Of a stretch of 64,000 nt of DNA, positions 25,901-37,729 are shown piece after piece. Every line of letters starts with the position of its first letter. The first letter of the stretch is position 1. Where the stretch lies: assembly GCA_029224185.1 (NCBI GenBank), contig CM055200.1, positions 7,887,170 through 7,951,169 of the forward strand, written 5' to 3'. The notes under the pieces are model-generated. The model saw only the letters and a list, made by a program, of their open reading frames with translations. It did not search any database and was not told where the DNA came from. The translations under genes and the position numbers were made by a program. Source of the stretch: Karalla daura (lineage: Eukaryota; Chordata; Actinopteri; Chaetodontiformes; Leiognathidae).

Positions 25901-28900
25901 AGCTCTCTTTCAGAGAGGACAAACACAGGTTTGTATACATGTGTATGTAGCTACATGTATGTCTGAATCAGTGGTGTGGTGTAAAGCACATATAGATGAA
26001 GTTTGTTTAGTCCTCCATCAGAAAAGCTCAGTCCTTGTGCACTTTGTTTTCCCCTCAGGTACTAAGCAGCATCACATTTGATTCCTTGGAATCCAGCGTC
26101 AAAGCAGATATCATCACCACAGCACTGAGGTGAAAACATCATGCATGAGTTCACAGCTTTATATGTTACGACACAGTGTTTCATCCTATATCATGGCCTG
26201 AATTACCTACACATGCTAGAATAATCCATTAAACATGTAAGAAAATGTGACTTAACTTGTCTTTTTTCTTTCAATTTTATATCTGCAGTGGCATCAAAGA
26301 CAAAAACTTCATGCTTCATTATGAAGTGAGTAAAACTGTTTTCATTCAGAGGTATGTGGCCTTTAGCTTATACTAAGATTGACCTCGCCATTTTTTTCAG
26401 TTCCCTCCATATGCAACCAATGAGATTGGAAAGGTGGGAGGCATCAACCGGAGAGAGCTTGGACACGGTTCGTTTTGGAATTCCATTAAGAACCCAGTAA
26501 AAACTCAGGAATCAGGAATCTTGTAGAGAAAGACTGTTTGCTTTGTTTCCCCCCTCTGTCTGAAGGAGCCCTGGCTGAAAAGGCTCTGAGACCAATCATT
26601 CCTAAAGACTTCCCCTTCACTATCAGGGTCACGGCTGAGGTGCTCGAGTCAAACGGTGAGTGTGGTGACACAGCTCATACTGGGCATACAAGCACTACAG
26701 CTCTAGAGGAAATGCCTAGGGTGGCCTGGCTGAGTGTCTCAAACAGGAACACTGTGTTGTAATTTCTGAAACCTTTTCCTTTCATCCACCGTTTGTTGTA
26801 CCTTCATCTCCTCACAGGATCCTCCTCAATGGCTTCAGCATGTGCAGGCAGCCTTGCTCTAATGGATGCAGGTAGAGGAGCAGGGACATGTTGTTCCACA
26901 GGCCTAATGCTTATATCGAATATCCATTTGATTTGTAATGAAAAGATTCAAAGGCTCATACATGCTTGAAACCAGATGCCACAGGCTTGCTTACCAGTAT
27001 CTTACCTTTACCATGCAGTGTGCTACAGTAAATGTAAGATTGCAATCATCTGTGGCTAACTTACCTGAATCCGTGTCGCAGGTGTGCCCATCTCTGCTGC
27101 TGTGGCAGGCGTGGCAGTCGGCCTCATCTCCAAGGCCGTCCCAGAGAAACCTGCCGAGATCCAGGACTACAGATTATTGACTGATATTCTGGTATGTGTT
27201 GGCAGATCTGTAGCTTTAAAGCGTTCACCACAAAGCCGTGTCTCATGCCTCTGGTGAATGATGGTGGAGACACTGAGTTTGAGTTTATTCTCCTTGTTGG
27301 ACAGGGAATAGAGGATTACCTTGGTGACATGGACTTTAAATTAGCAGGGACAAACAAGGGCATCACTGCTTTGCAGGTAACGTGTCTTTGCTTTTTGTCA
27401 ATTTACCTGGAAGTGACCTGAAAATGCTTTTGTATAATTTACTCTATTTTCAATGTCATGTGTGATCTGACCCTGTCCAAGCAATAGTTGAGCAGCTCAT
27501 CAGTACAGCTCTTAATGTAATTTGATTGCCATCCTTTGAGTCATTTTTGATCCTGATCCTCCAGGCTGACGTGAAGATCCCAGGCTTGCCCCTGAAGGTT
27601 GTCATGGAGGCCGTCCAACAGGCCACAGGTAAGATCGAGCAGCAGTGACTTTTCAATGGTTTTACACTTGATAATGTGTATCGCTTCCAGGTTTCATTTG
27701 TTTTCAATGTTTCAACATTCCAGTGGCAAAGAGGGAAATCTTGGGCATCATGAACAAATGTATAGCAAAGCCCAGAGCAGCGAGGAAGGAGAACGGACCT
27801 GTAGTTGGTAAGTTTGATGTTGGTATATTGTAAAGGTCTATATATACTGTATATTTTAAAGGTTCGAGTTTCACATGAGAGAGCTCTGAACACTCATTTG
27901 GTTGGAGAGTTTTGGCTTCACACAGAGTAAACTGGTTATAGTGGTGATGCTGTACATGACACCAGCTACTGAGAGGTTGACTAATGTGTAACCTAGAGAA
28001 CTTCCCTCACTCACCCACAAATTAATTCTGGATATCTGATCTGATATCTGAAGTTGCAGCAAGTTAACAGCAATGCACAGTGAGCCACTGCTCACACAGC
28101 TCTGTGTTGTATGTTTTCAGAAAATGTCCGGGTGCCTGTTTCTAAACGGGCACGCTTTGTCGGTCCAGGCGGTTATAACCTCCGCAGGCTTCAAGCACAA
28201 ACAGGTAATGTGACACTGTGACTGATAAACCTACATCTTTCTGAACCAGAAAACCTAACTGAAGCATGGTTCTTTCTTCCTCAGGTGTAACGATAACGCA
28301 GGTGGATGAGGAGACGTTCTCCGTGTTCGCTCCGACGCCGGGAGCCATGAACGAAGCGGAAGAGTTCATCACTGACATCTGCAAGGATGATGTGGGTCTC
28401 GCTTATTTGTAGCAGCCATTCAAACCTGTTTTGATTTTGTATATTTCTGTTTTGGACTGTTTTGATTTTGTGTATTTCTGTTTGTGTTGCAGCAAGAGCA
28501 GCAGTTGGAGTTTGGTGCAGTCTACACTGCCACCATCACAGAGATTAGGTAAGCCGTAAAAAATGGGTACTTTATGTCTTCCTGATGGGAAATTCCTCTT
28601 TTTTTAAGATAAGGTACTTTGTATTTATATGTAAAATTCATTTCTGTGTGATACTAAGTGTAAGGACAAGCGTTAGTTTTAACCTGGAGTCTAGAGCGGA
28701 TTTGACTCATGCAGTAAAATCGACCTATGGATAAATCAAACCGTGAGCTGTCAGACAGCCTGTGAAGTTTTTTTTTTTCCTTCTCTTTGTCAGGGACATC
28801 GGTGTGATGGTGAAACTTTATCCCAACATGAGTGCCGTCCTGCTTCACAACTCACAACTGGACCACAAACGGGTCGGTGAAATAACGACTGCACGTCGTT

Positions 28901-29246
28901 TTTGTGCAGGTCTCTGATTGAATCTGAGACTGAAAGCATTATTTCTTTCATATCTGCCTCTTTCAGATCAAACATCCAAGTGCTTTGGGTTTGGAGGTGG
29001 GACAGCAGATACAGGTACGTATCCGTAACCTCAGTCTCCATAGTCACAGGTTGCCCCCTGTGCTTACGCTCTCTCATTTATTGCCAACAGGTGAAGTATT
29101 TTGGACGGGACCCGACGGATGGCAGGATGAGACTTTCTCGGAAGGTGCTCCAGTCGCCAGCTGCAACTATCATCAAGACTCTTAATGATAAACAGAGCAT
29201 CTCCATGAGTTCAGGCAGCAGCCAAACGAACAGCAGTGATTTGTGA
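22958..29246 (+). CDS. pnpt1: Polyribonucleotide nucleotidyltransferase 1, mitochondrial (PNPase)
   Basis: PNPase is a trimeric mitochondrial 3'-5' exoribonuclease that uses phosphate to degrade RNA and also functions in RNA import. All 28 coding exons chain in frame with GT-AG junctions to 770 residues (human about 783, also 28 exons). Exons: 22958-23076, 23423-23483, 23940-24014, 24100-24205, 24292-24341, 24476-24539, 24625-24672, 24771-24884, 25021-25207, 25294-25345, 25449-25506, 25635-25731, 25826-25928, 26059-26129, 26289-26325, 26401-26467, 26566-26655, 26818-26871, 27082-27191, 27305-27376, 27565-27628, 27724-27807, 28121-28204, 28285-28391, 28493-28548, 28794-28872, 28967-29014, 29091-29246. 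An Arg-rich N terminus without acidic residues (about 1-33) fits a mitochondrial presequence. Then come RNase PH-like domain 1 (about 37-180), a helical linker, and RNase PH-like domain 2 (about 348-560) with FPPYATNEIGKV, SSSMASA and a candidate catalytic Asp near 547 in LQADVKIPG. A KH domain (GPGGYNLRRLQ, about 597-660) and an S1 domain (about 665-740) follow. The exon 16 donor is the weak gttcgt. Confidence 0.98.
23285..23370 (+). repeat. Retroelement 3'-tail-like fragment in pnpt1 intron 1
   Basis: The series 'gaatcttattgcactt', 'aatgcacatgtcaataac' and 'gaatcttgaatct' resembles the short 3' tail of common fish non-LTR elements ending in repeated 'gaatctt' words. It is only about 85 bp long and non-coding; identification is by memory of the family. 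Confidence 0.45.
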
Positions 29247-29745
29247 CACAGCATCAGGACAAAGTGTATTTAAAAGAAGTCGATTTTTGCTACACATTTT
29301 CTGGATGGGAACACCTGCTAAGGCAAGAGCATCTGACTGCCATACAGTGATCCTGTTTACCCTGCAGCCGTGATCGCCCGATGGATGCGAATGTCATGTT
29401 GCAGTGGATTTGTGCAAACTAAGAAGAATTGGATGCAAAGATGCACAGTCTTAAAAACTGTTTTTAAAATATCCCCTTTCTTGGAGTCTGGTTGTCAGAG
29501 GTTCCTCCTGAGCTCAAGTCTACTTTGAGTTTCCCCTCCATCTCATCTTTCATTTTTCAACTTTGTGATAACACTTCCTTGTGTGGTACGGGATCTCCAT
29601 GTGGTCTCTAAGCTGCCAGGAGATTGACAAAGAAGGCAAAATGGGGGCTTGTGTTTGTAATATGTACCTTTACATATGTATGTTGTGCTACATTTATGGG
29701 AGACGTGAGACATTTGTAAATAAAACAATCACTAGTTGTTCTGTA
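29247..29745 (+). other. pnpt1 3'UTR with polyadenylation signal
   Basis: The stop codon ends at 29246. A canonical AATAAA lies at 29719-29724, giving a 3'UTR of about 0.5 kb. No earlier AATAAA is seen on this strand. Confidence 0.75.
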
Positions 29746-30474
29746 GTAAAAAAAACATTCATAAAGACTTTTAGCTATATATTTGCTCGATCATGTAGAA
29801 CGATATATCAAGGCCAAAATTCATGTCAAATTTTATTTGAAGCAAAAAGGAGAGTATGCCTTATAATTCAGTGCCTCAGTTTGAATTTGTATGTGGAAAA
29901 AGGTCAGTGACTCCAACAAATATAGATAAAACCAGCTGTAGGGAAAATCTATCCTATCTTACCATAAAACACAAGTTAAACATTACAATTGGGAGGAAAA
30001 ACAGCCAGTGACTGGGCAGTAATCGGTAGTTAATGTCTAAATACATCTTCCACCCACTATGCGTAGTAGCTTCACCTCTGTAATTACAAGTCAAAAACCT
30101 GTCTGCATGCGTAGCAGCTACTGTAATTCCTGTCTGGGTGGCAGAAATGGACACATGCAGAAGGTAAGGTTATCTGGTCTATGCATGCATGGGTGACGCA
30201 GTGGTGAGGGGAATGTTTCCCTACCCCGCAACCATGAGGCTGAAGAAATTAGGGGCTAGACAGGTCATGAACTGTTACACCTTATTACCTACACTGGAGG
30301 TAATAATTAGACTCTACCCCAGTCGCGTCGTAGAAATTGGCACCAACTTAAGCATCAAAACTCAAAAATAAATAAAACACGATAACACGCTTAGTTTATG
30401 ATATGCTTTGCATTGGAGGCTGTTTTCTGAGTAATAAAATGCTGTAATAATAAATGATACGGTATCAATACTGG
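29746..30474. other. Intergenic spacer between pnpt1 and ppp4r3b
   Basis: About 0.7 kb with no supported gene, followed directly by the CTAT array. Confidence 0.7.
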
Positions 30475-30660
<186 letters not shown>

Positions 30661-30699
30661 TCACCTGAGGGATACCGATCGTTCTATTACGCGCGGTAC

Positions 30700-31137
30700 C
30701 TGTGGGTGTCGCTATGCCCCTTTAGCTAACGCAGCGTCGCTATTGGTCGTTGTAGCTCGGGGGCGGAGCCCCCGCGGCAGTTAGCGCTTGATTGACGTCG
30801 AGGAGGAAAAAGAACACAAGATCGGATTACAAGATGGCGGAGTGTGGACGTTAGCAAGGAGGCCGTTGGAGTTGTTGTTGCTCTCTGTGAATCTCACTGT
30901 CTGCTCGAGGGGGGCCCTCCTGTTGACTCGTTCCACAGCCGTACCGTACTATGTTTTTAAAATAGCTCCCAACACATCTCACTGGTGTTGAGAAGTTTGT
31001 CTCCGACGTGCATGTTGTGTAACATGCGGCTGGAAACAAAGTTAACAGGTCGAGGGTAGGAAAACAGCGGACCGGGGGGTGAGGCGATAGCTCGTTAGCA
31101 GCCAGCTAGCCCCTCGCTAGCTCCGACTCGCTTAACC
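30700..31137 (+). promoter_or_regulatory. ppp4r3b promoter and 5'UTR region
   Basis: GC content rises sharply here. Elements that match consensus are ATTGG (inverted CCAAT box) at 30742-30746, a GC box around 30759-30765, CRE-like TGACGTC at 30793-30799, and AAGATGGCGG at 30831-30840, which is the YY1 core typical of TSS-proximal elements. No TATA box is seen. Start of transcription is probably near the YY1 word; this is inference. Confidence 0.55.
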
Positions 31138-34100
31138 ATGTCGGACACTCGGCGGCGAGTCAAAGTGTACACGCTGAATGAGGATCGCCAGTGGGACGAT
31201 AGGGGCACCGGACACGTCTCATCCACATTTGATGAGCGGCTGAAGGCAACATCGTTATTGGTTCGTGCCGAATCGGACGGTGAGTTCGTCGTTAGCATAG
31301 CCGCATTGACGTAACGCTGGTTAGCACTAGCATGCTAACTCCTGGACTTTCCCCCCAGAAATGATCGAAATGCACATGCAGTGGTGGACTTGTTTACTAG
31401 CTTCGTGAAGCTTTGTTAGGAATTTTACGGTAATAGGACAATTGTAATTCTCGTTATGGGTCCGGAGTACGGGAGGGCTTTAATTGAATTGGGCTAACCA
31501 GGCTCGAGGGCTACGTGATCTTGGTAGCATGGGGGCCTTCAAAGTCTAATGTTAGTCTAAACCTTCAAACTCAACATTTCTCGTATTTTAGTTGTATTAA
31601 ATCTAGACACGGTAAATAAATATTACTCTTATCACGAGCAGTGTTTGGTGGGAGGATGTTTAGTTGTGATTTTACAGGTTGTACTTTTGTCACATTGTTC
31701 TGCTCCAGGTTGCATGTCGTTTACTTAGTGTTAATTGCTTCCCCCCTGGCTACAGTTTATTGGCCATAAAACCTCTAAAAATACATATTTTTTCCACTAT
31801 CAATCTCTGTTATGATGCTTCTTACTGGATCGAAAGTGAAAAGTTGCTGAAGTCTTTGTGTCTTTTAGGATCATTGCTACTGGAGTCGAAGATAAGCCCG
31901 AACACTGCATATCAGAAACAACAGGTAAGAACGGGGGAAAAAAACTCTCACATGCGTGTTTTACTGCAAGTTGTTAGTATTTCTGGAGTCAGAGTAATCG
32001 TTTGAAGAGTTGTGACTTGTTGCTTGATAATTACTGCTATACCAATGCAGTGCAGACGATGTAAAACCATAATCTGGTCCAATCGTAAACCTAGAAAGAG
32101 GCAGCCACAAGAGAAACTGTATTAAGACCAATGCCAGAAAAGCTCATTTTCTTCATTCCCACAAATAGTGCTATGGCAGATATTGTACCACATGCTTATT
32201 ACAATTAAACTTATCCAAATGTATGAAATAAATAACTTATTTTGTCATTTCCAAAGTTATGATTTCTCCATAACTTGCAGTGTCCTCATTCATTGTGTTA
32301 TTTGTCGATTTTATTGTCCGGTTGATTTGATATCTCAGGTTTCCCTCACAGTTTGTTGCACCTCTTCTTTTCAGGACACACTGATTGTCTGGTCGGAAGC
32401 GGATAATTACGAGCTTGCCCTTAGTTTCCAGGAAAAGGCCGGCTGCGATGAGATCTGGGAGAAAATCTGCCAGGTACCAGCATCTGTCTTTCATCGTGCC
32501 CCCCTTTGTACCCAGTCGCCTGCACCAGCCGTCCCCTTTAAGCCTAACCGTTCGCATGTTCTTTCAGAGCACTCGTTGACTTGATTTTCTACCTCCAAAC
32601 CGTTTGTTGCAGGTTCAAGGCAAGGACCCGGCCCTGGACATCACCCAGGACCCCATCGACGAGTCGGAGGAGGAGCGCTTCGAGGAAATTCCGGAGACGA
32701 GCCACCTCGTGGAGCTCCCTCCTTGCGAGTTGAGCCGACTGGAGGAGATCGCCGACCTGGTGACCTCGGTCCTGTCTTCGCCCATTCGAAGGGAAAAACT
32801 CGCTCTGGCCCTCGTGACCGAGGGCTATATCAAGAAACTCCTGGGTCTCTTCAGAGTATGCGAGGACCTGGACAACAGGGAAGGCCTCCATCACCTCTAC
32901 GAGATCGTCCGGGGCGTCTTGTTCCTCAACAAGGCGGCCCTCTTCGAGGTGATGTTCTCTGACGACTGTATCATGGATGTGGTGGGTTGCCTGGAGTACG
33001 ACCCGGCGCTGGTCCAGCCCAAACGGCACCGGGAATTCTTGACCAAGACGGCAAAGTTTAAGGAGGTGATCCCGATCACGGACTCAGAGCTGCGGCAGAA
33101 GATCCACCAGACGTACCGGGTGCAGTACATCCAGGACATCATCCTGCCCACGCCGTCCGTCTTCGAGGAGAACTTCCTGTCCACGCTCACGTCCTTCATC
33201 TTCTTCAACAAGGTGGACATCGTCAGCATGCTGCAGGTAAGGGTCCAGGCCAGGTAACTTGGTTTAATTGCAACACTTTCACCTAAGGACAAACTAAGTA
33301 TCCGGCTGCACGGCTCTCTGCATGTACAGTCTTATTGTGTTATTCGTTTCTTTTACAAATAAACTGTTGTACACATGTTGTGAACAAGCGTAACCATGAA
33401 CGACATTGCCCTGGCTTTGTGGTTTTGGCCACAAGTAAAAGCAAAGTCGAGCCTTTTCAATGTCACAGTTTTCCATAATGAACTCCATGTATATATCACA
33501 AAACATAAATGAGTTACGACATTTAAACGGATGAAAGAGCGTGTTGAGTTTTGTAGGGCTCAGATCAGGTTAAGCTAAAAGTGCGTTTTAAGCAGTGAAA
33601 TGGGCACGGACAAAGTAAAAGGCATGAAACGGGTTAAATAAGTTCGTGAAGTCAGGTAAAATCAGGTTAAGCTATCCGATAAAAGTGCCCTTTAAGAAGT
33701 AAGTTGGGCACAAATGACACTTTAAACACATTAAACGGGTTGATGGGTGCCAACAGTCGGGTAAAACCAGGGTATGCTATCCATGAAGAGATGAGTAGAG
33801 CTGGGTAAAGTCAGGATCAGCTGCATGGTGAAAGTGCATTTCAGCGCAGGACTTGGAAGATGGTAACAACCTGGACACGTCTGCTTCTCTCAGGCAGGTC
33901 ACTCCAAAGCTCTGACTTTGTCCCCCTTTTAGCGTTTAACCCGTTCCCCGGTTTAGCCCGAAAACCTCAAGCTACACGGACGCCACGTATGGCCTTAAGA
34001 ATGATCAATAAAGTCTCAAGATCGACCCTGAAACAAAAAAGCCGACGGCTGCGTTTGAGCTCCCAGAGATTGAGACACCAAATGGGACCTTCAGCTCCGG

Positions 34101-37100
34101 ATGATGCAAGCAGCGCCGCGTGTCCGTCCTCCTCAACCAGTCGTTTTTTTATCAGTGATCGAGAGTTTGTCTCGAACCTCGCCCGCTGACTTCCCTGCTC
34201 CGCGTTTGTGCCGCAGGAGGACGAGAAGTTCCTGACGGAGGTGTTTGCCCAGCTCACAGATGAAGCCACAGAGGACAGCAAAAGGAGAGAGCTTGTGAGT
34301 AAAACGGAGTGACGTTTTCTGTCCCAAACGTTAACGCGCGCGTCTACGTTTTCATAGCGTTTCGATCGGACGGTCTGTTTTTGAAGCTAACTTCCTGTCC
34401 ACGTCACGCGTTCCTGTTCCCGTCTCTTTCCCCCCAGGTGAACTTTGTCAAGGAGTTCTGCGCGTTCTCGCAGACGTTGCAGCCGCAGAACAGGGACTCC
34501 TTCTTCAAGACCCTGGCCAACCTGGGCATCTTGCCGGCTCTCGAAATTGTCATGGTGGGTGTCTGCCACTGTGGCGAAGAAACCGTCTTTCTTTCCGCCC
34601 AATCGGATCGCGTTGGGCAGCGCTCTCTGTGCTCCCGTCTTAACCCTCCCCTCCCTCCCTCTTGCTGCTTGGTTTCAGGGGATGGATGACCTGCAGGTGA
34701 GGGCAGCAGCTACGGACATCTTCTCCTACCTGGTGGAATTCAGCCCCTCCATGGTCCGGGAGTTTGTCATGCAGGAGCCGCAGCAGACCGACGACGTAAG
34801 AGCCCAGACCCGACTTCAGCTTAGTTCATTTCAAACGTTGTGTTGTCGCTAGCGTACAAACACCTGTGGCCTGGGTCGGCCCACTAACCGATTCACTCCC
34901 TCACCTCTGGCACCGGTGGCAAAAAGTTCTTCATCTCCGAGCCTTTGGTGCTTGTTGCATTAGCCACCATCAGTCGACATGCATTAGTATGTCATTTCAG
35001 AGGTCTGATTGGTGGATTGGCGAATGTAAACCTCCTGTAAATATGCGTTGCCAGAGCAGCTCAGCACCTAGCGTCTCTTGACTCCTCCTATTGGCGTTGC
35101 CACTGGCAGGTACGTCCACCGAAGGGTGCCGACGATCCTTGTGAAGGTTGTGCTCTCTGTACAGACGTTTGAAACCCCGTCCGGTGAGACTCGGCTCCCA
35201 GAAAGATGGAGGCTCGTAACTTTTTCAGCGGTTTTAGAAAACTGTCCACTCGTACTGCACCATCTCGTTCCCTGAAAGAAGTCTTTCCATCACACGATGG
35301 CAGTCCGCTTCTATATTGACGTGTTTGAAAAAGCAAGAGTGTCAGACATAAGAGAAACGCTTATCTCTGTCCTTTGCTCTCCTACATTTGAGCAGGAACT
35401 GAAGCAGCTGTTAGTCCGTGAAAATAGACACTTTTTTTCCCTGCAATATTGCAAAACAGACAACACAGTTACATTGCTGCGATTCACCTTTGCGTTATTT
35501 AACCGATTTTAGACATTTTTTTTGCTGTAACTAAAGCCAGAACACACAGTTCAGGGAGTCCAGCGTTTTCCAAACGTTCCTCCGGAGTCCTGTTTTTAAC
35601 CTGGCTTCGGCGGGAGCCCGAGGCTGCAGCGCCTCCGCCGCGTCCTTCACCGTTTTCCCTCCTCTGGCTTCCAGGACGTCCTGCTGATCAACGTGGTGAT
35701 CAAGCAGATGATCTGCGACTCGGACCCGGAGCTGGGAGGCGCCGTCCAGCTGATGGGTCTGCTGCGGACGCTCATCGACCCCGAGAACATGCTGGCCTCC
35801 ACCAACGTAAGCGCCCCCCCCCCCTCGCACCATCCAGCTCCACATCGGCACCGTTATCAAAACCCTCTCGTTTTCCCCCAGAAAACGGAGAAGACGGAGT
35901 TCCTGAGTTTCTTCTACAAGTACTGCATGCACGTCCTCACGGCCCCTCTGCTGGCCAACACGGCGCACGACAAAACCCCGAAAGGTGAGCCGAGGGCAGC
36001 GGCCTCGCGGCACACTCTCAAAATGCACAGAGCACCCGACTGACCGTTGCCATGTCGCCGCCTTTCAGATCTGCAAGAGGGCTCGACCAAGATCAACCCG
36101 GTCTGTCCAGGTGGGTGTCCGTCCGCGGCGCACCGCTCCCGGGGCGCCAGCGGAGCGCGCCGCCGCTCCACACCCGGGGAGGTCGCCCGCCCGTGACATG
36201 TTCACGCTGTGACGCGGCTGTGTTGCGTGTGTGTCCCGTGCAGACAACTTCCAGACGGCCCAGCTCCTGGCGCTGATCCTGGAGCTGCTGACCTTCTGCG
36301 TGGAGCACCACACCTACCACATCAAGACCTACATCATGAACAAAGACCTGCTCAGGAGAGTGCTGGTGCTCATGAACTCCAAGCACACCTTCCTGGCCCT
36401 CTGTAAGTGCCCCTCCCCACCCCCGCTCCACAGAGCAGCCCCCCCCCCCCCCGTGTGTGTGTGTGACCTCGTGTGACCCGCGTTGCCCTTTGCCAGGCGC
36501 CCTGCGTTTCATGCGCAGGATCATCGGCCTGAAGGACGAGTACTACAACCGCTACATCATCAAAGGGAACCTGTTCGAGCCTGTCATCAACGCCCTGCTG
36601 GACAACGGCACCAGATACAACCTCCTCAACTCGGCCATCATCGAGCTCTTCGAGTTCATCAAAGTGGTGCGCCCGCACGTCACGCAGGCCCGCGCCCCGT
36701 GGAGCGCCCGTGCACGTGACTTCTCTGTGACTCCCTCTTTTGTTTCCCCTCTCTTCTCTCTCTTTCCAGGAGGACATCAAGTCCCTCATAGCTCACATCG
36801 TGGACAACTTCTACAAAGCACTTGAATCCATCGAGTACGTCCAGACTTTCAAGGGCCTGAAGGGCCGGTACGAGCAGGAGAAAGACCGGCAGAGTCAGAG
36901 ACTCAACAGGTGGGCCCTCGCCTCACACCCGCGGCTCATTCACACAAACCGAGACCTTCCGTGCTCACCGCTCTGCCCCGCCCCCCGCCCTCGGCAGGTA
37001 CCGGCGGGACGCGCGCTCGCTGGACGAGGACGAGGAGCTGTGGTTCAACGACGACGACGACGACGACGACGGGGAGGCCGTGGAGAAGAGCCGCATGGAG

Positions 37101-37729
37101 GACGACTTCTCCGACAGCTACGGCAAGTACATGGAAGCCAAAAAAGGTGAGCCGCGCCCCAAGCGTACCACATAGCCCCGCACCACACCCCCCCACACCC
37201 AGGCCTCACCGCCGCCCCTGTCGCCATGCCGCCCACAGCCTCCGCCACGGCAGGAGCAGCCAACGGAGCCAACGGTGCCAACAACAACAACAACAACGGC
37301 AAGAACGCCGTCCTCCCGCCCGCCTCGCCCACCGTCACCCCCAACAACAGCTCCGCCTCCGCCGTCAAGACGGTCGCCCTCCCCGCCACGCCCGTCGTCA
37401 AGGTAACGCCCTGTCCCTTTACCAAGGTCTTCCCAGACTGGGTTCTGCTCGGAGCTCCAGCCGAGGTTCAGAGAAGCCGAAGCTCTACCAGCTCTGCCTT
37501 GTGGTGGCTCGTGCTCACCCTCTCTCCTCCTCTCTCCTCTCCTCTCCTCTCCTCTCCTCTTCTCTTCTCTCCTGTCCTCTCCTCTTCTCTCCTGTCCTCT
37601 CCTCTTCTCTCCTCTCCCCTCCCTCAGACCGCTCTGGTCGGCCTGGTGGACTACCCCGACGACGAGGACGACGAGGACGAAGACGAGGAGGAGCAGTCGC
37701 CGAGGAAGCGGCCCCGCCTGAGCTCCTAA
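31138..37729 (+). CDS. ppp4r3b: Serine/threonine-protein phosphatase 4 regulatory subunit 3 (SMEK2 type)
   Basis: This subunit targets the PP4 catalytic subunit to substrates in the nucleus and cytoplasm. Sixteen in-frame exons give 809 residues: 31138-31279, 31869-31924, 32375-32473, 32613-33236, 34217-34294, 34438-34554, 34679-34795, 35675-35806, 35882-35984, 36069-36110, 36244-36402, 36497-36666, 36770-36909, 36998-37146, 37203-37402, 37628-37729. The N-terminal EVH1/PH-like domain (about 1-105) starts MSDTRRRVKVYTLNEDRQWD. The large exon 4 opens the SMK-1 domain (EEERFEE, SSPIRREKLALAL, YDPALVQPKRHREFLTKTAK), and ARM/HEAT-like helices continue to about 660. The tail has a seven-Asp run, an Ala/Asn-rich linker with six consecutive Asn, an acidic block and a basic PRKRPRL that resembles a nuclear localisation signal. 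Adjacency to pnpt1 and cfap36 favours PPP4R3B over the PPP4R3A paralogue. The exons are strongly GC-ending, unlike pnpt1. Confidence 0.96.
33560..33850 (+). repeat. Diverged ~100 bp tandem repeat in ppp4r3b intron 4
   Basis: Three partial-to-full units begin at about 33564, 33661 and 33766 with 'atcaggttaagct' or a close variant. Each continues with an 'aaagtgc..tttaag' block, a 'gggcac' block and 'aaacgggtt' plus 'gtcagg/gggtaaa'. A truncated fourth unit starts at about 33810. Spacing is 97-105 bp and units have diverged by substitutions and a roughly 45 bp deletion. Confidence 0.65.
37505..37627 (+). repeat. Long CT-rich pyrimidine array in the last ppp4r3b intron
   Basis: More than 100 bases made of CTCTC/CTCTT/CTGTC units with almost no purines, ending at the acceptor 'cctccctcag' of the last exon. 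It acts as, or greatly extends, the polypyrimidine tract of that acceptor. Confidence 0.85.
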
